NCBI GenBank assembly: GCA_050246115.1
Contig: JBFWWP010000029.1
Location: forward strand, 1-64,000
From: JBFWWP01 sp050246115
Lineage (GTDB): Bacteria; Planctomycetota; UBA8108; UBA1146; JAJFFE01
Reading direction: 5' to 3'
Length of the DNA stretch: 64,000 nucleotides
Below are positions 35,367 to 43,696 of the stretch, one piece after another. Below the pieces are notes generated by a model that saw nothing but the letters and a program-made list of their open reading frames with translations, was not told the origin of the DNA and did not search any database. Every line of letters begins with the position of its first letter. Position 1 is the first letter of the stretch. The translations under genes and the position numbers were made by a program.

Positions 35367-35502
35367 GTTGGTTGCGCGTCACCGCCGGCCGCCGCCCTCT
35401 CGCCCGCATGCAGTCCAGCCACCGGCCGTCGAACCCGCGAATCGACCCTTGCTCGCTCGCAGTCCTTCACGGATAGTCTGGGACCAAGAGGTCGCCAACA
35501 CC

Positions 35503-35592
35503 GGTGGGGTGGCAGAGCGGTCTATTGCACCGGTCTTGAAAACCGGAGTGGGCGAAAGTCCACCGTGGGTTCGAATCCCACCCCCACCGCCA
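35503..35592 (+). tRNA. tRNA-Ser (anticodon UGA)
   Basis: The 90-base sequence folds as a class II tRNA. The acceptor arms are GGTGGGG and CCCCACC with discriminator G and encoded CCA. The anticodon stem CCGGT/ACCGG holds the loop CTTGAAA with anticodon TGA. A long variable arm (GTGGGCGAAAGTCCAC) and the T-loop GTTCGAATC follow. It decodes UCA and other UCN serine codons. The 3' CCA is encoded in the genome. It is not a selenocysteine tRNA (wrong anticodon and variable arm). Confidence 0.95.
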
Positions 35593-35793
35593 CTTCAACC
35601 CGATCCTCCACCGTGACATGCGGCGCAAACTCCGAGATGGCGGTGGTCAGTCCACAGCTTGGCTTCCTCTCCCGCCGTACGATCGATCCACCGATCGGCC
35701 GCCCCTTGGCAAGAGCCACGCCGGAACCGCACAGCTTGGAACCTTCGCTGGCCACGAGCAGCAGAGGCGGTTTCTCGTTCTCGAGACGGAGCG

Positions 35794-36240
35794 TTGGCGT
35801 AACGGACCTCGAATGGACACCGCTGATGCAGGCCGTTGCGAACGGCACCTTGGCAGAAGTGGAAGCCGTTCTCTCGCAAGGTGCGTCAGTTGCGGATCGG
35901 GATCGCTTGGCACGTACCCCCTGGGTTCCTCGCGCTGCGTATTGGAGACATCGCCAAGGTGAAGCTGCTGGAAGCCTGGGGGTCGGATACGAGCGCGTGC
36001 GCCCAAGGCAGCCTCGACCCGCTCGGCTTTGCGGTGCAGGGCCGCAACCGGGAAGTTCTGCGGTGGTTACTCCAGCGGACGACAGACGTGAACCTGGCTA
36101 AATGAGCTGGGATCCACGCCGTTGATGATCGCCGCCATGTCGGATGATCTCGAGTGCGTCGAGATCATCTTGGACGCGGGGGCGGCGGTGCATACGGGTA
36201 CGGCAAGGATCGAGTCGATGGTGGTACCCCCGTGTACCGG
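35794..36240 (+). pseudogene. Ankyrin-repeat protein remnant with frameshifts
   Basis: Three consecutive pieces in different frames read as ankyrin repeats: LEWTPLMQAVANGTLAEVEA then VLSQGASVADRD; IGDIAKVKLLEAW to FAVQGRNREVLRWLLQ; and STPLMIAAMSDDLECVEIIL then DAGAAV. The frame changes near 35920, near 36103 (where a TGA also appears) and near 36190. No single frame spans the region, so the gene is broken, unless there are sequencing errors. It lies just after tRNA-Ser, a common integration neighbourhood, and converges with the gene at 36315. Confidence 0.65.
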
Positions 36241-36314
36241 CTGCACACCCGAACACTGCGAGTGGAAGTCCAGAAGGAGAATGCCTCGGGCGGGGCCTCG
36301 AGGGTACTCGCGCG

Positions 36315-37610
36315 TTACTCGAGAAAGCGGGTCCGCGTGTCTTCGGCGCGGGCTCGGAACACCAGCCACTTCAGGTACTCGCTCAACCGGAGGCGATCGG
36401 CGAACTCGTACTCGCGGAGCGAGCCACGACGGGCCAGATCGAACACGCCATCGCCCACCACAGGGATGTCGCGTCGGCTCGCACACTCCTCCCCGAGTCG
36501 CGTAAAGCTCCCGGCGCCCATCGCCGGGAACCGGGTCACGTCGTTCCTCACGGTGATCCAGAGCGTCGACTCCACCTCGCTCCCCCCGACGACGAAGGCC
36601 ACGTGTCGCACGGGGCGCGGTGGTAGGGGACGTCGCTCCCATCGAACACAACCTTCGTCCCACGCCGGGGGAACCTCGACATCCTCGTAGCCCGCACGCT
36701 CGAAGAGGACGTAGGCAGCCACCACCAGGATTCGTCGCCAGGGGCAGTCGTGCATGTCCCCGCCTCGTAGTCGAAAGGCGATGGAGTCCGTTGTCCACGC
36801 AGCTTCGACGGCCTCCGCGCACCGGGGTAGAAAGCTCGCCGACGAGGGCAGACAGCGCGCTTCGAAACCGGACGTACGAAGCGCGGTGAGCAATTCGTCC
36901 GCCGCCACGCGGTCGAGCTTGTCGGCGACAATGCCGCGGCTCGAGCGGAGCCTTCGCTTGATGTCGTGGAGGGTCTCGCCGGTCTTCGACGCGATGAGTT
37001 TGGCGAGCGAGCCGGGCTTTGGCGGTGACGGGGCCATGAGGTACACCGTCCAGTCGGCCTGGAGACCGGGCGACCGGGCCGGGCGCCCGACATCGGAGAC
37101 CTGGGGCTCCGTAGACTGGACGTCGAAAGGGAATGTGAGCTCACTGGCGTCGGGGAGTGGGACCTCCACGACGACGGTGTCTTTCTCCAACTCGGTCGGA
37201 AGTGTCAGGCAGGGCGCCAAGACGATCACGGTCTTCGGGCTGCGCCGAAGCAAAGAGACCAGATCACGCAGGCGGCGCACGACTTCGGGCTGCGTGAGGA
37301 ACGCGTGGAAGTCGTGGAGTACGAACAGCGCACTCGACGAGTCGCTGGCGATGAAGTCGAGCGCCCCCGCTGGCTCCCGAGTGGACTGTTCTCGCTCGAC
37401 CTCTACGCCCTGGAGATCCCGAGCGTCCGAGGCACTGGCCACGGAACGGGCGAAACCACCGGTGGATGCCCACTCATAGACGTTCTTGCCGAGTCGCTTC
37501 CCGATCTCGCGTACCCACCGGTCCACGCGTTCTTTCTCGTGACTCACCACATAGATGAGCCGGTAGCGCCCTCGGACCAACAGCGTCAGCTCGTCAGGGA
37601 ACTTACCCAT
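36315..37610 (-). CDS. Ycf46-N-terminal-like protein with L7/L12-like segment, lacking the AAA+ core
   Basis: The 431-residue protein starts like the N-terminal domain of Ycf46-type ATPases (LTLLVRGRYRLIYVVSHEKE, YEWASTGGF, GALDFIASDSSSALFVLHDF, VVRRLRDLVSLLRRSPKTVI, ELEKDTVVVEVPLPD). No Walker A or AAA+ domain follows. Instead residues about 195-255 (SLAKLIASKTGETLHDIKRR, ADELLTALRTSGFEARCLP) resemble the C-terminal domain of ribosomal protein L7/L12. The last 170 residues match nothing I know. The ATG at 37610 is family-typical. The fusion suggests a regulatory or adaptor protein rather than an ATPase. Confidence 0.6.
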   Translation of the reverse strand: MGKFPDELTLLVRGRYRLIYVVSHEKERVDRWVREIGKRLGKNVYEWASTGGFARSVASASDARDLQGVEVEREQSTREPAGALDFIASDSSSALFVLHDFHAFLTQPEVVRRLRDLVSLLRRSPKTVIVLAPCLTLPTELEKDTVVVEVPLPDASELTFPFDVQSTEPQVSDVGRPARSPGLQADWTVYLMAPSPPKPGSLAKLIASKTGETLHDIKRRLRSSRGIVADKLDRVAADELLTALRTSGFEARCLPSSASFLPRCAEAVEAAWTTDSIAFRLRGGDMHDCPWRRILVVAAYVLFERAGYEDVEVPPAWDEGCVRWERRPLPPRPVRHVAFVVGGSEVESTLWITVRNDVTRFPAMGAGSFTRLGEECASRRDIPVVGDGVFDLARRGSLREYEFADRLRLSEYLKWLVFRARAEDTRTRFLE

Positions 37611-37911
37611 GGCTCTCGTCTCTTGGCCAACACCTCATGGCACTGGCTCGGCCGTTCGCGAAACACTCTGGGAGATCAGCGCCCCTGAGCGAGTGCAGCG
37701 AGGACGGCACCGACGCTGCCGACGAGCGGTGCGAGACCAGGATGTCGCATTCTGAACTCGCGCGCTGGCCGGAGCAAGGGGCCCCACCGGCGATCAGCGA
37801 CTTCGTGGTCCATAGACCCCGGCAATCAGCGACCGGCCACCGATGTTGTGCTTCACGACGAGGGGTTCCGGCGGACCAGCAGCGCGCGAGCGCCCCCCGC
37901 GAGAGCGCACG
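37611..37911. other. Intergenic stretch, nothing recognised
   Basis: The 301 bases between the start of the Ycf46-like gene and the end of the ABC permease gene contain only short frames without protein-like character. Promoter elements for the Ycf46-like gene should lie near 37620-37680. I see no strong hairpin. Confidence 0.35.
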
Positions 37912-39606
37912 TCACAGCGATCGTGTTCTCAGGGCTCGGTCGACCAGGAGAGCACCTCCCGCTGCGGCCAAGCTCCCGACGATGAGTCCGTGCGGTATGT
38001 GTCTCAACAGCCAATGGCAACCCACGGCCCCGCCGAGCAGGAACGTTGCGCCCAAGTACAGGAACATGTGGGACAGGTCTCCGGCAACCCGCGGCTGCTC
38101 CTGAAAGGGCAGGTAGGGGCCGAAGAAATGAGCACAGACCCCAGCGACGAGCATCGTCACCGCGGTGGCGAACAGGAGATCGGGGAACGCGGACACTCCG
38201 GACCCGAAGAGGCCTATGAGGAAACCGACGACAATGAGCGGCGCCATGAAACAGACCACGACTGCGCGGTAGTGTCCGATGTAGAGGTCCGAACGCCGTT
38301 GAGTCGGGAGCGCTTGGAACAGCCACCCAGCCTGCCAGTCGTCGCCGTAGCGAGCTTGCACCAGGATCGCCGGGAGAGCCAGGGCGGACGCGTAAATGAT
38401 GGCACACGCGATGAGCGCGGCGTCGACCGAATCGTTGCGCAACCAGGCACCGAGGGCGGCGAGGAAGACGAGGCCCAGAAGCGGGAACGTACGCAGCCGA
38501 AAAATGCGTTCGCGAAACGCCAGGGCGCGGAGCAAGTCGAAAGTCGCCCGCTGCTCGGGGCCGCACGTGGCTACCCTTCGGATCAGTCGCCAGACGCGTC
38601 CGCTGCGCGCGCGTACCGGCCGCTCCCGCGTCGGCAACTGGAAACCCTCGAGCAGGGCGAAGTACCGCCCTCGGGCCAAACGAAACGTGACCCACACGGC
38701 ACCAACGGGCACCAACACCGCGAGCGCCGCGAGCCAGTGACTGTGGGCGCTGCCGTTCCCTTCGAGCACTGCGTACAGGCCCCGGAAGTGAAACGGTGGC
38801 AGCACGAACTGAAACCCACGCTCCCCCAAGAGAGCCTCGATCTGGTCACGAGTAAGGGGTCGGGTAGAGAACACTGGGGCGACCTGTATCAAAGCGGAGA
38901 CGCTGATCAGGAGCACGACCTGGAGCAACACGATGACGTCGCGAACCTGTTCGGGCCGCGCCCAGCGAACCACCAACAGATGCAAGGCGAAGGAGCCCAA
39001 GACCGCCAGAGTCGCGCTCGCGATCACCGTGAACAACAGCACGGGGACGAATGGGTAGAAGCCGTGGTTGACCCAACTCAAAACAAGCATCGGCAAGCCC
39101 AGAGACACGACGACCAAGGCGACATGGACCCCCACGTGCGCGAGCCGCGAAGCCAATACCGTGCGCTCCGGAACCGGGGTGGGTGCGATCAGTGCGCGGT
39201 CGGTCGTGTCGAAGAGCACCTGGCTGTAGTCGAGCAGGGTCTGGAGTGTGACGACCAACAGGAACACGAACGAGCAGGCCATGACCACCAGATCCGCCGA
39301 CATCTGAGACGCTAGCGATCCGACGAGGACGCCCAAGGCAAGGTGGCCGACGTGCGAGACGGTGGATGTCGTGGCCGCTCCAACTTCTCTGCGCATCCGG
39401 GAAGCCACGACGAGCCGCAGTTCCAAAATGACCCACAGGTCCGCCCGGTCGACACGCACGAGTCGGAGCCCTGGCGCCACGAGCGGCAGCAAGCAGCGGG
39501 CGAAAGCCACCGACAGCGGCACCCCCGTGCCGCCTTCCGCAGCCGCCGCATCGTCGACTGTTTGGTTCCTTCGAGCCGGGTCTGCGCCGCGCCGACGACC
39601 GGTCAC
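37912..39606 (-). CDS. ABC-2-type transporter permease-like membrane protein
   Basis: The 564-residue protein has about 12 hydrophobic helices in two groups (LVVMACSFVFLLVVTLQTLL, LVVVSLGLPMLVLSWV, VIVLLQVVLLISVSALIQV; then LLGLVFLAALGAW, VVVCFMAPLIVVGFLIGLFG, AGGALLVDRAL). This fits an ABC-2 exporter permease. Its GTG start at 39606 overlaps the ATPase stop by four bases (GTGA), so the two subunits are translated together. The substrate is unknown. The N-terminal 35 residues are polar and may not be native, since GTG is the only start that overlaps the ATPase gene in this way. Confidence 0.75.
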   Translation of the reverse strand: MTGRRRGADPARRNQTVDDAAAAEGGTGVPLSVAFARCLLPLVAPGLRLVRVDRADLWVILELRLVVASRMRREVGAATTSTVSHVGHLALGVLVGSLASQMSADLVVMACSFVFLLVVTLQTLLDYSQVLFDTTDRALIAPTPVPERTVLASRLAHVGVHVALVVVSLGLPMLVLSWVNHGFYPFVPVLLFTVIASATLAVLGSFALHLLVVRWARPEQVRDVIVLLQVVLLISVSALIQVAPVFSTRPLTRDQIEALLGERGFQFVLPPFHFRGLYAVLEGNGSAHSHWLAALAVLVPVGAVWVTFRLARGRYFALLEGFQLPTRERPVRARSGRVWRLIRRVATCGPEQRATFDLLRALAFRERIFRLRTFPLLGLVFLAALGAWLRNDSVDAALIACAIIYASALALPAILVQARYGDDWQAGWLFQALPTQRRSDLYIGHYRAVVVCFMAPLIVVGFLIGLFGSGVSAFPDLLFATAVTMLVAGVCAHFFGPYLPFQEQPRVAGDLSHMFLYLGATFLLGGAVGCHWLLRHIPHGLIVGSLAAAGGALLVDRALRTRSL

Positions 39607-40481
39607 GCGGAGACTTCCGGCGGTTGCGGACGCAGCGCCGCCAGCACTCGCCGCGCCGCGACCTGGTCGTCGTCTGCGAGCGTGTTCTTGGTGATCCGCC
39701 GGAAAACAGCCTCGAGCGATGCGTCCAACGCGGCGCCGCGCAACTGCGCCACCGAACCGTCGGCCACGATGCGACCGTCATCGATGATCGCGACGCGGTC
39801 GGAGACGCGTTCCACCACCTCCATGATGTGCGAGCAGTAGAAAACGGTCTTGCCGGAGTCCGCCAGCGCGCGGATCAACTCCTTGACCATGAGAGTCGCG
39901 TTGACGTCCAGGCCCGTCAGTGGCTCGTCGAGGAAGAGCACCTCTGGGTCGTGCAGCAGAGCCGACGCAATCAGCACCTTCTGACGCATGCCCTTGGAGA
40001 GCGAACCCAAGCGCGAATCTCTCCGTGCCCGGAGTTCGAACGCCTCCAGGATCGCGGTGCCGCGCTGCTCGATCGTCTCCTCCTTCAGGTGGTGCAGGCG
40101 ACCCACGAAGCGGAGATGCTCGGCGACGGTGAGTTGCTCGAAGAGCTGCGCGTTCTCCGGAACGTAGCCCAACCGCGCTTTCACCTCCTGCGGTGCCTGG
40201 CGCAGGTCCAGACCGCAAACGCGCGCCGAACCTTGGAACGAGCCGATCAACCCCGTGAGGATCTTGACCGTGGTCGACTTCCCCGCGCCATTGGGACCGA
40301 TGTACCCGAACACGATTCCGCGGGGCACGGTCAGGTCGACCCCGCGCAGCACCTCCCGGGTTACGTACCTCTTCGCCAACCCGACGACCTCGATCGCCGG
40401 CCCCTCCGCCCCCGTCGACGCGGCACTCAACAGGTCCCCCTTTGCCGCGGCAGCGAATCGCTCGCCGTCACCCGCTGGCAT
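39603..40481 (-). CDS. ABC transporter ATP-binding protein
   Basis: This 292-residue ATPase has Walker A (GPNGAGKSTTVKILTGL), Q-loop (LGYVPENAQLFEQLT), signature (LSKGMRQKVLIASALL), Walker B (EVLFLDEPLTGLD) and H-loop (VFYCSHIMEVVERV). It is of the DrrA/CcmA-like group that pairs with ABC-2 permeases. I chose the ATG at 40481, which overlaps the end of the DUF2277 gene by 14 bases. The first 25 residues before IEVVGLAKRYVT are not conserved in such proteins, so a later start is possible. It forms an operon with the permease that follows. Confidence 0.88.
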   Translation of the reverse strand: MPAGDGERFAAAAKGDLLSAASTGAEGPAIEVVGLAKRYVTREVLRGVDLTVPRGIVFGYIGPNGAGKSTTVKILTGLIGSFQGSARVCGLDLRQAPQEVKARLGYVPENAQLFEQLTVAEHLRFVGRLHHLKEETIEQRGTAILEAFELRARRDSRLGSLSKGMRQKVLIASALLHDPEVLFLDEPLTGLDVNATLMVKELIRALADSGKTVFYCSHIMEVVERVSDRVAIIDDGRIVADGSVAQLRGAALDASLEAVFRRITKNTLADDDQVAARRVLAALRPQPPEVSA

Positions 40482-40752
40482 TCGCTCGCCCACCGCGTCG
40501 CGCCGCGCGTACTCGGGCCTTGGCCGTCTCCTCCTCGCGAGTCTTCGGGGGCGCTTGTGTGACGAGTGCCGCGAGCAAGGTCCGAACGTTCGTCGCAATG
40601 TCCCGCACGGCGCGGTCGAACGCGACCTGGTTGACCTGCGAGGGTCGCTGAGTGCCGCTCACCTTGCGCACGAACTGCAAAGCCGCGGCGACCACCTCGT
40701 CATCACGGGTCGGGGGCACGAAGTTGAACAACGGGCGAATGCTTCGGCACAT
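40468..40752 (-). CDS. DUF2277 family protein
   Basis: The 94-residue protein matches DUF2277: it starts MCRSIRPLFNFVPPTRDDEV, continues AALQFVRKVSGTQRPSQVNQ, and ends with a basic helix (RVRAARRGGRA). The family is small, soluble, widespread in bacteria and of unknown function. The ATG at 40752 has GGAAGGA eight bases upstream. Its end overlaps the ABC ATPase start, so the three genes DUF2277, ATPase and permease are one coupled operon. That linkage could reflect function or merely dense packing. Confidence 0.85.
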   Translation of the reverse strand: MCRSIRPLFNFVPPTRDDEVVAAALQFVRKVSGTQRPSQVNQVAFDRAVRDIATNVRTLLAALVTQAPPKTREEETAKARVRAARRGGRANASG

Positions 40753-41151
40753 CGCGACAGTCCTTCCCACGCTCCGCACATCAAGACCCGGGAGCGTGTG
40801 CGGGCCTCGTCGAAGACGGCACTCCTGCGGCACGGGCGGCGCCCACGCGGAAGCCTACGAACTCGGGCCGTGCAATGATCCGGTTTCCGCCACCGGGCGC
40901 AAGGGGTCGTCTCCAAGCCCTGGGGATTGCATGGCGCTTGATGTATCGTAGCGCCACCGAACGCGAGCACGGCGTTCATCGCCCGCCGGCTTCACGACCT
41001 CGCGAGAGGGCGCGAGCCCAACGCATTGGGAGCATCCGGCACGGGCTGGCGTCGCCTCGTTCGAGGACCGCATCGTGCGCGACCGAGTCGAGCCGCGGGG
41101 AAGGAACCGGAGTTCCGCTCCACGAAGTTCGTGTCCCAAGGAGGAGCAGAC
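40753..41151. other. Divergent intergenic region
   Basis: The 399 bases separate the DUF2277 operon from the DUF2339 gene and must hold promoters for both. CACGCTCC at 40768 and GGAGCGTG at 40791 form an eight-base inverted repeat about 20 bases from the DUF2277 start, a possible operator. I see no gene. Confidence 0.4.
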
Positions 41152-43518
41152 GTGGAGTGGTTCGTCCTTCTCGGGTTCGCGGCGTTGGTGCTGTGGAACT
41201 TCGTCTACATTTTGGTGCTCGGCGGACGCCTTGATTCGCTTGAGCAGGAGGTTCGCCGGCTCCGGGGCGGCGCCGAGACGTCGCCCCAACCGGACCCGCG
41301 GGCAGAGGTTCGACCCGAGGCGTCGAGCAGCCCTGGCGGCGCAGATGCCGAGCCCCAGCCACCGGCCGTAACCCCGATGACGCCCACGAACTCGCGCGCC
41401 GCCACCGAACGCACCCTGCACGAACTTCGGGCCGAAGCGCCAGTCGCTGCAGAGCCGTCCCCGACGTTGCCGTCGCCTGCAGTCGACTCGCCGCACTCCG
41501 CGACTTCACTCGAGCGCCTGATCGGTGAGCGTTGGTTGAACTGGACGGGCACGATCACGCTGCTCGTCGGCGTCAGCTACTTCCTGAAGTACGCCTACGA
41601 CAACGAGTGGATCGGGCCGCTCGGACGCATGCTCGTTGCCTACGCATTCGGTGCCCTGGCCATCTTCGGCGGTGGCTGGCTGCGACAACGACTCCATGAG
41701 ATCGTCGGTGACGGCGTCACCGCGGTCGGCCTGGGATCGTCGTATGCCGCGACGTACTTCGGGGCGAACGTGTACCGTTTCGAGTGGATGCCCAGCCCGG
41801 TCGCGCTGGCGATCACGGCGTGCATCACCGCGCTCGGTGTTGCCATCGCCCGCAAGCGCAACTCCGCGCTCTTGGGTACCCTCACCTTCATCGGTGCCTA
41901 CGCGAGCCCCGTCCTCATCGCCTTTGCCGCCGACCACGGGAGTGTACTGATCACCTACCTCGCCGCCGTCGCAACGGGAGCCGTGACCCTCGCCTCGACC
42001 CGAGACTGGCGGGCCGTTTCCGGCATCGCCTTGATCTGCAGCTACGGGTTGCTCCTGGGTTGGTTCGATCGCTACTACGAGCCAGACCGAATGGCGGTTG
42101 CCCTGGGAGGTTCGGTCACCTTCTTCACCATCTTCTCACTCGGTTCCGTGGCACCGGTCGTGCTCTCGCGCCGACCGGGCACGGGCTGGGATGTCGGCAC
42201 CCTGATCTTCAGCTCGGTGTGCGCATTCCTCTTTGCGTACGGCGTCTTGAACGAGTCGCACCCGCTCGCGCTGGTCAGCGGTTGCCTGGTCGCGGCGGCG
42301 TACTGCGTCGCCTTGAACCGGAGCGTTCATCGGCGCGGTGAGAGTGGAGCCGGGCTGGCGGCGGCAACGCTGTTGCTTTCGGCTTTCTTCGTGACGGTCG
42401 CGGTGCCCGTGTACTTCGATCTCTGGGGTGTGCCGATCGCGTGGTCGGCAGAAGCCGTGATGCTCAGCCTGCTCGCGCGACGCTTCCGCAACGGCTGGCA
42501 TCTGGTGGGCGCCGGAGTTGCCCTCGCGCTTGCGGGTGCGTACCTGCTGGGCCGCGTCGACGTGCGCCTCGGCGAAAGCGACCTCGTCTTCACCGATTCA
42601 TTCGGTACTTGGACGATCTACGTCGGCGCGCTCTTCGCGAGCGCGTGGGTCGTTTTGACGGGGCGCGACGCCGCGAGCACGACTTCGGTTACGCGACAGG
42701 CCTTCACCGCCTTCGGTACGAGTGCGCACGCGGTCGGCGGAGTCGCAGGGTTGCTCCTGCTGGTGACCGAACTGGTGGGACCTCTGAAGGAGCGGCTGTC
42801 GCACGCGCACGACGTGATCGCCGTGATCGTGCTCCTGTGGGCGCTGTTCCCCTTCGTGTACGTCCTGGCCGCACAGCTCACGCTCGCTCGCACGCGCCTG
42901 GCGTTTCAAGTGGCAAGCTTGGTGGCCGCCGTCTCGGGGGTCCCTTGGTTCGGCGGTCTGCTTGTCCTCTACCGCTTCGAGTGGGTCCACAGCAAGAACC
43001 TGCTCACCCCGGGCCTGCACCCGTGGTTCGGAGCCGGGCTCGGCTGGGTGCTGATGCTGGCTTTGCTGACGAGCCACTTCCGGCGCGAAGCGCGCTGGCT
43101 GGCCTCGACGCTCGGCGTGGGCACCTTGGTCGGGCTGTGGCTGCTGTTGTCGCGCGAGTGCTTCGAGTGCTTCTTCCAGTGGCGAGGAGCAACCGCGATC
43201 GCTGGCAAGTGGGGGCTGACCAGTCTCTCGGTTCTCTGGGCGGTGTACGCCGGCGCCGTCCTCGTGTTGGGTCTTCGTTGGCAAAGTGCCTGGCTTCGCT
43301 GGAGTTCACTCGGGCTGTTCGGGCTAACGGTCGGCAAGGTGTTCTTGGTGGATACCGCCGAGTTGGAAGCAGTCTATCGAGTCGTCGCATTCCTTTGCCT
43401 GGGGGCCGTCTTGGTCGGCGCGAGTCTTGCCTACAGCCGTCTCGCCCGGCGCGAGGAAGAACGACCGAGTTCGACCTCCGACCGGCACGGGCTCGGGCCC
43501 GACCACCCGGCGGCTTGA
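41152..43518 (+). CDS. DUF2339 polytopic membrane protein
   Basis: The 788-residue protein has an N-terminal anchor (VLLGFAALVLWNFVYILVLG), a short coiled coil (LDSLEQEVRRLRG), a Pro/Ala-rich linker, and then the DUF2339 core. The core opens LIGERWLNWTGTITLLVGVS and continues YFLKYAYDNEWIGPLGRML, with some 18-20 membrane helices to the C-terminus. The family is widespread, and its function is unknown. GTG at 41152 lies behind AAGGAGG and gives the family-typical start; the longer frame upstream is not protein-like. The gene is alone in its direction until the thioredoxin-like gene. Confidence 0.88.
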   Translation: MEWFVLLGFAALVLWNFVYILVLGGRLDSLEQEVRRLRGGAETSPQPDPRAEVRPEASSSPGGADAEPQPPAVTPMTPTNSRAATERTLHELRAEAPVAAEPSPTLPSPAVDSPHSATSLERLIGERWLNWTGTITLLVGVSYFLKYAYDNEWIGPLGRMLVAYAFGALAIFGGGWLRQRLHEIVGDGVTAVGLGSSYAATYFGANVYRFEWMPSPVALAITACITALGVAIARKRNSALLGTLTFIGAYASPVLIAFAADHGSVLITYLAAVATGAVTLASTRDWRAVSGIALICSYGLLLGWFDRYYEPDRMAVALGGSVTFFTIFSLGSVAPVVLSRRPGTGWDVGTLIFSSVCAFLFAYGVLNESHPLALVSGCLVAAAYCVALNRSVHRRGESGAGLAAATLLLSAFFVTVAVPVYFDLWGVPIAWSAEAVMLSLLARRFRNGWHLVGAGVALALAGAYLLGRVDVRLGESDLVFTDSFGTWTIYVGALFASAWVVLTGRDAASTTSVTRQAFTAFGTSAHAVGGVAGLLLLVTELVGPLKERLSHAHDVIAVIVLLWALFPFVYVLAAQLTLARTRLAFQVASLVAAVSGVPWFGGLLVLYRFEWVHSKNLLTPGLHPWFGAGLGWVLMLALLTSHFRREARWLASTLGVGTLVGLWLLLSRECFECFFQWRGATAIAGKWGLTSLSVLWAVYAGAVLVLGLRWQSAWLRWSSLGLFGLTVGKVFLVDTAELEAVYRVVAFLCLGAVLVGASLAYSRLARREEERPSSTSDRHGLGPDHPAA

Positions 43519-43648
43519 CCCGGGCCGTCGACCCGAGCCGGGTTCGATTTCGTCGGGGATGGCTGGACCCGGAACCGCGGATCGCGCGCCGCCGTTCGAT
43601 GACCGGTTCCGCCGGCCCGGCGGTTCGGTTACCATGGAGCCCCGCCTG

Positions 43649-43696
43649 GGTTCCAATGCCTCCAGGTTCCAATGCCTCGAGGTTCCAATGGCTCCA
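43649..43696 (+). repeat. Three tandem 16-bp repeats spanning a start codon
   Basis: GGTTCCAATGCCTCCA, GGTTCCAATGCCTCGA and GGTTCCAATGGCTCCA follow one another without gaps. Each contains an ATG; only the third (43688) is in frame with the thioredoxin-like gene. The repeats may influence start choice or bind a regulator. Confidence 0.75.

Noticed and set aside
36100..36105. The TGA in the ankyrin remnant as a second Sec codon
   Set aside because: The ankyrin sequence resumes in a different frame after the TGA and no hairpin follows, so frameshift decay explains it.
37637..38104. A 155-codon frame between the Ycf46-like and ABC permease genes
   Set aside because: It overlaps the permease 3' end in antisense, has no SD and no recognisable protein features.
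37843..39315. A 490-codon open frame opposite the ABC permease
   Set aside because: It has charged low-complexity sequence without domains, and the opposite strand encodes clear membrane helices.
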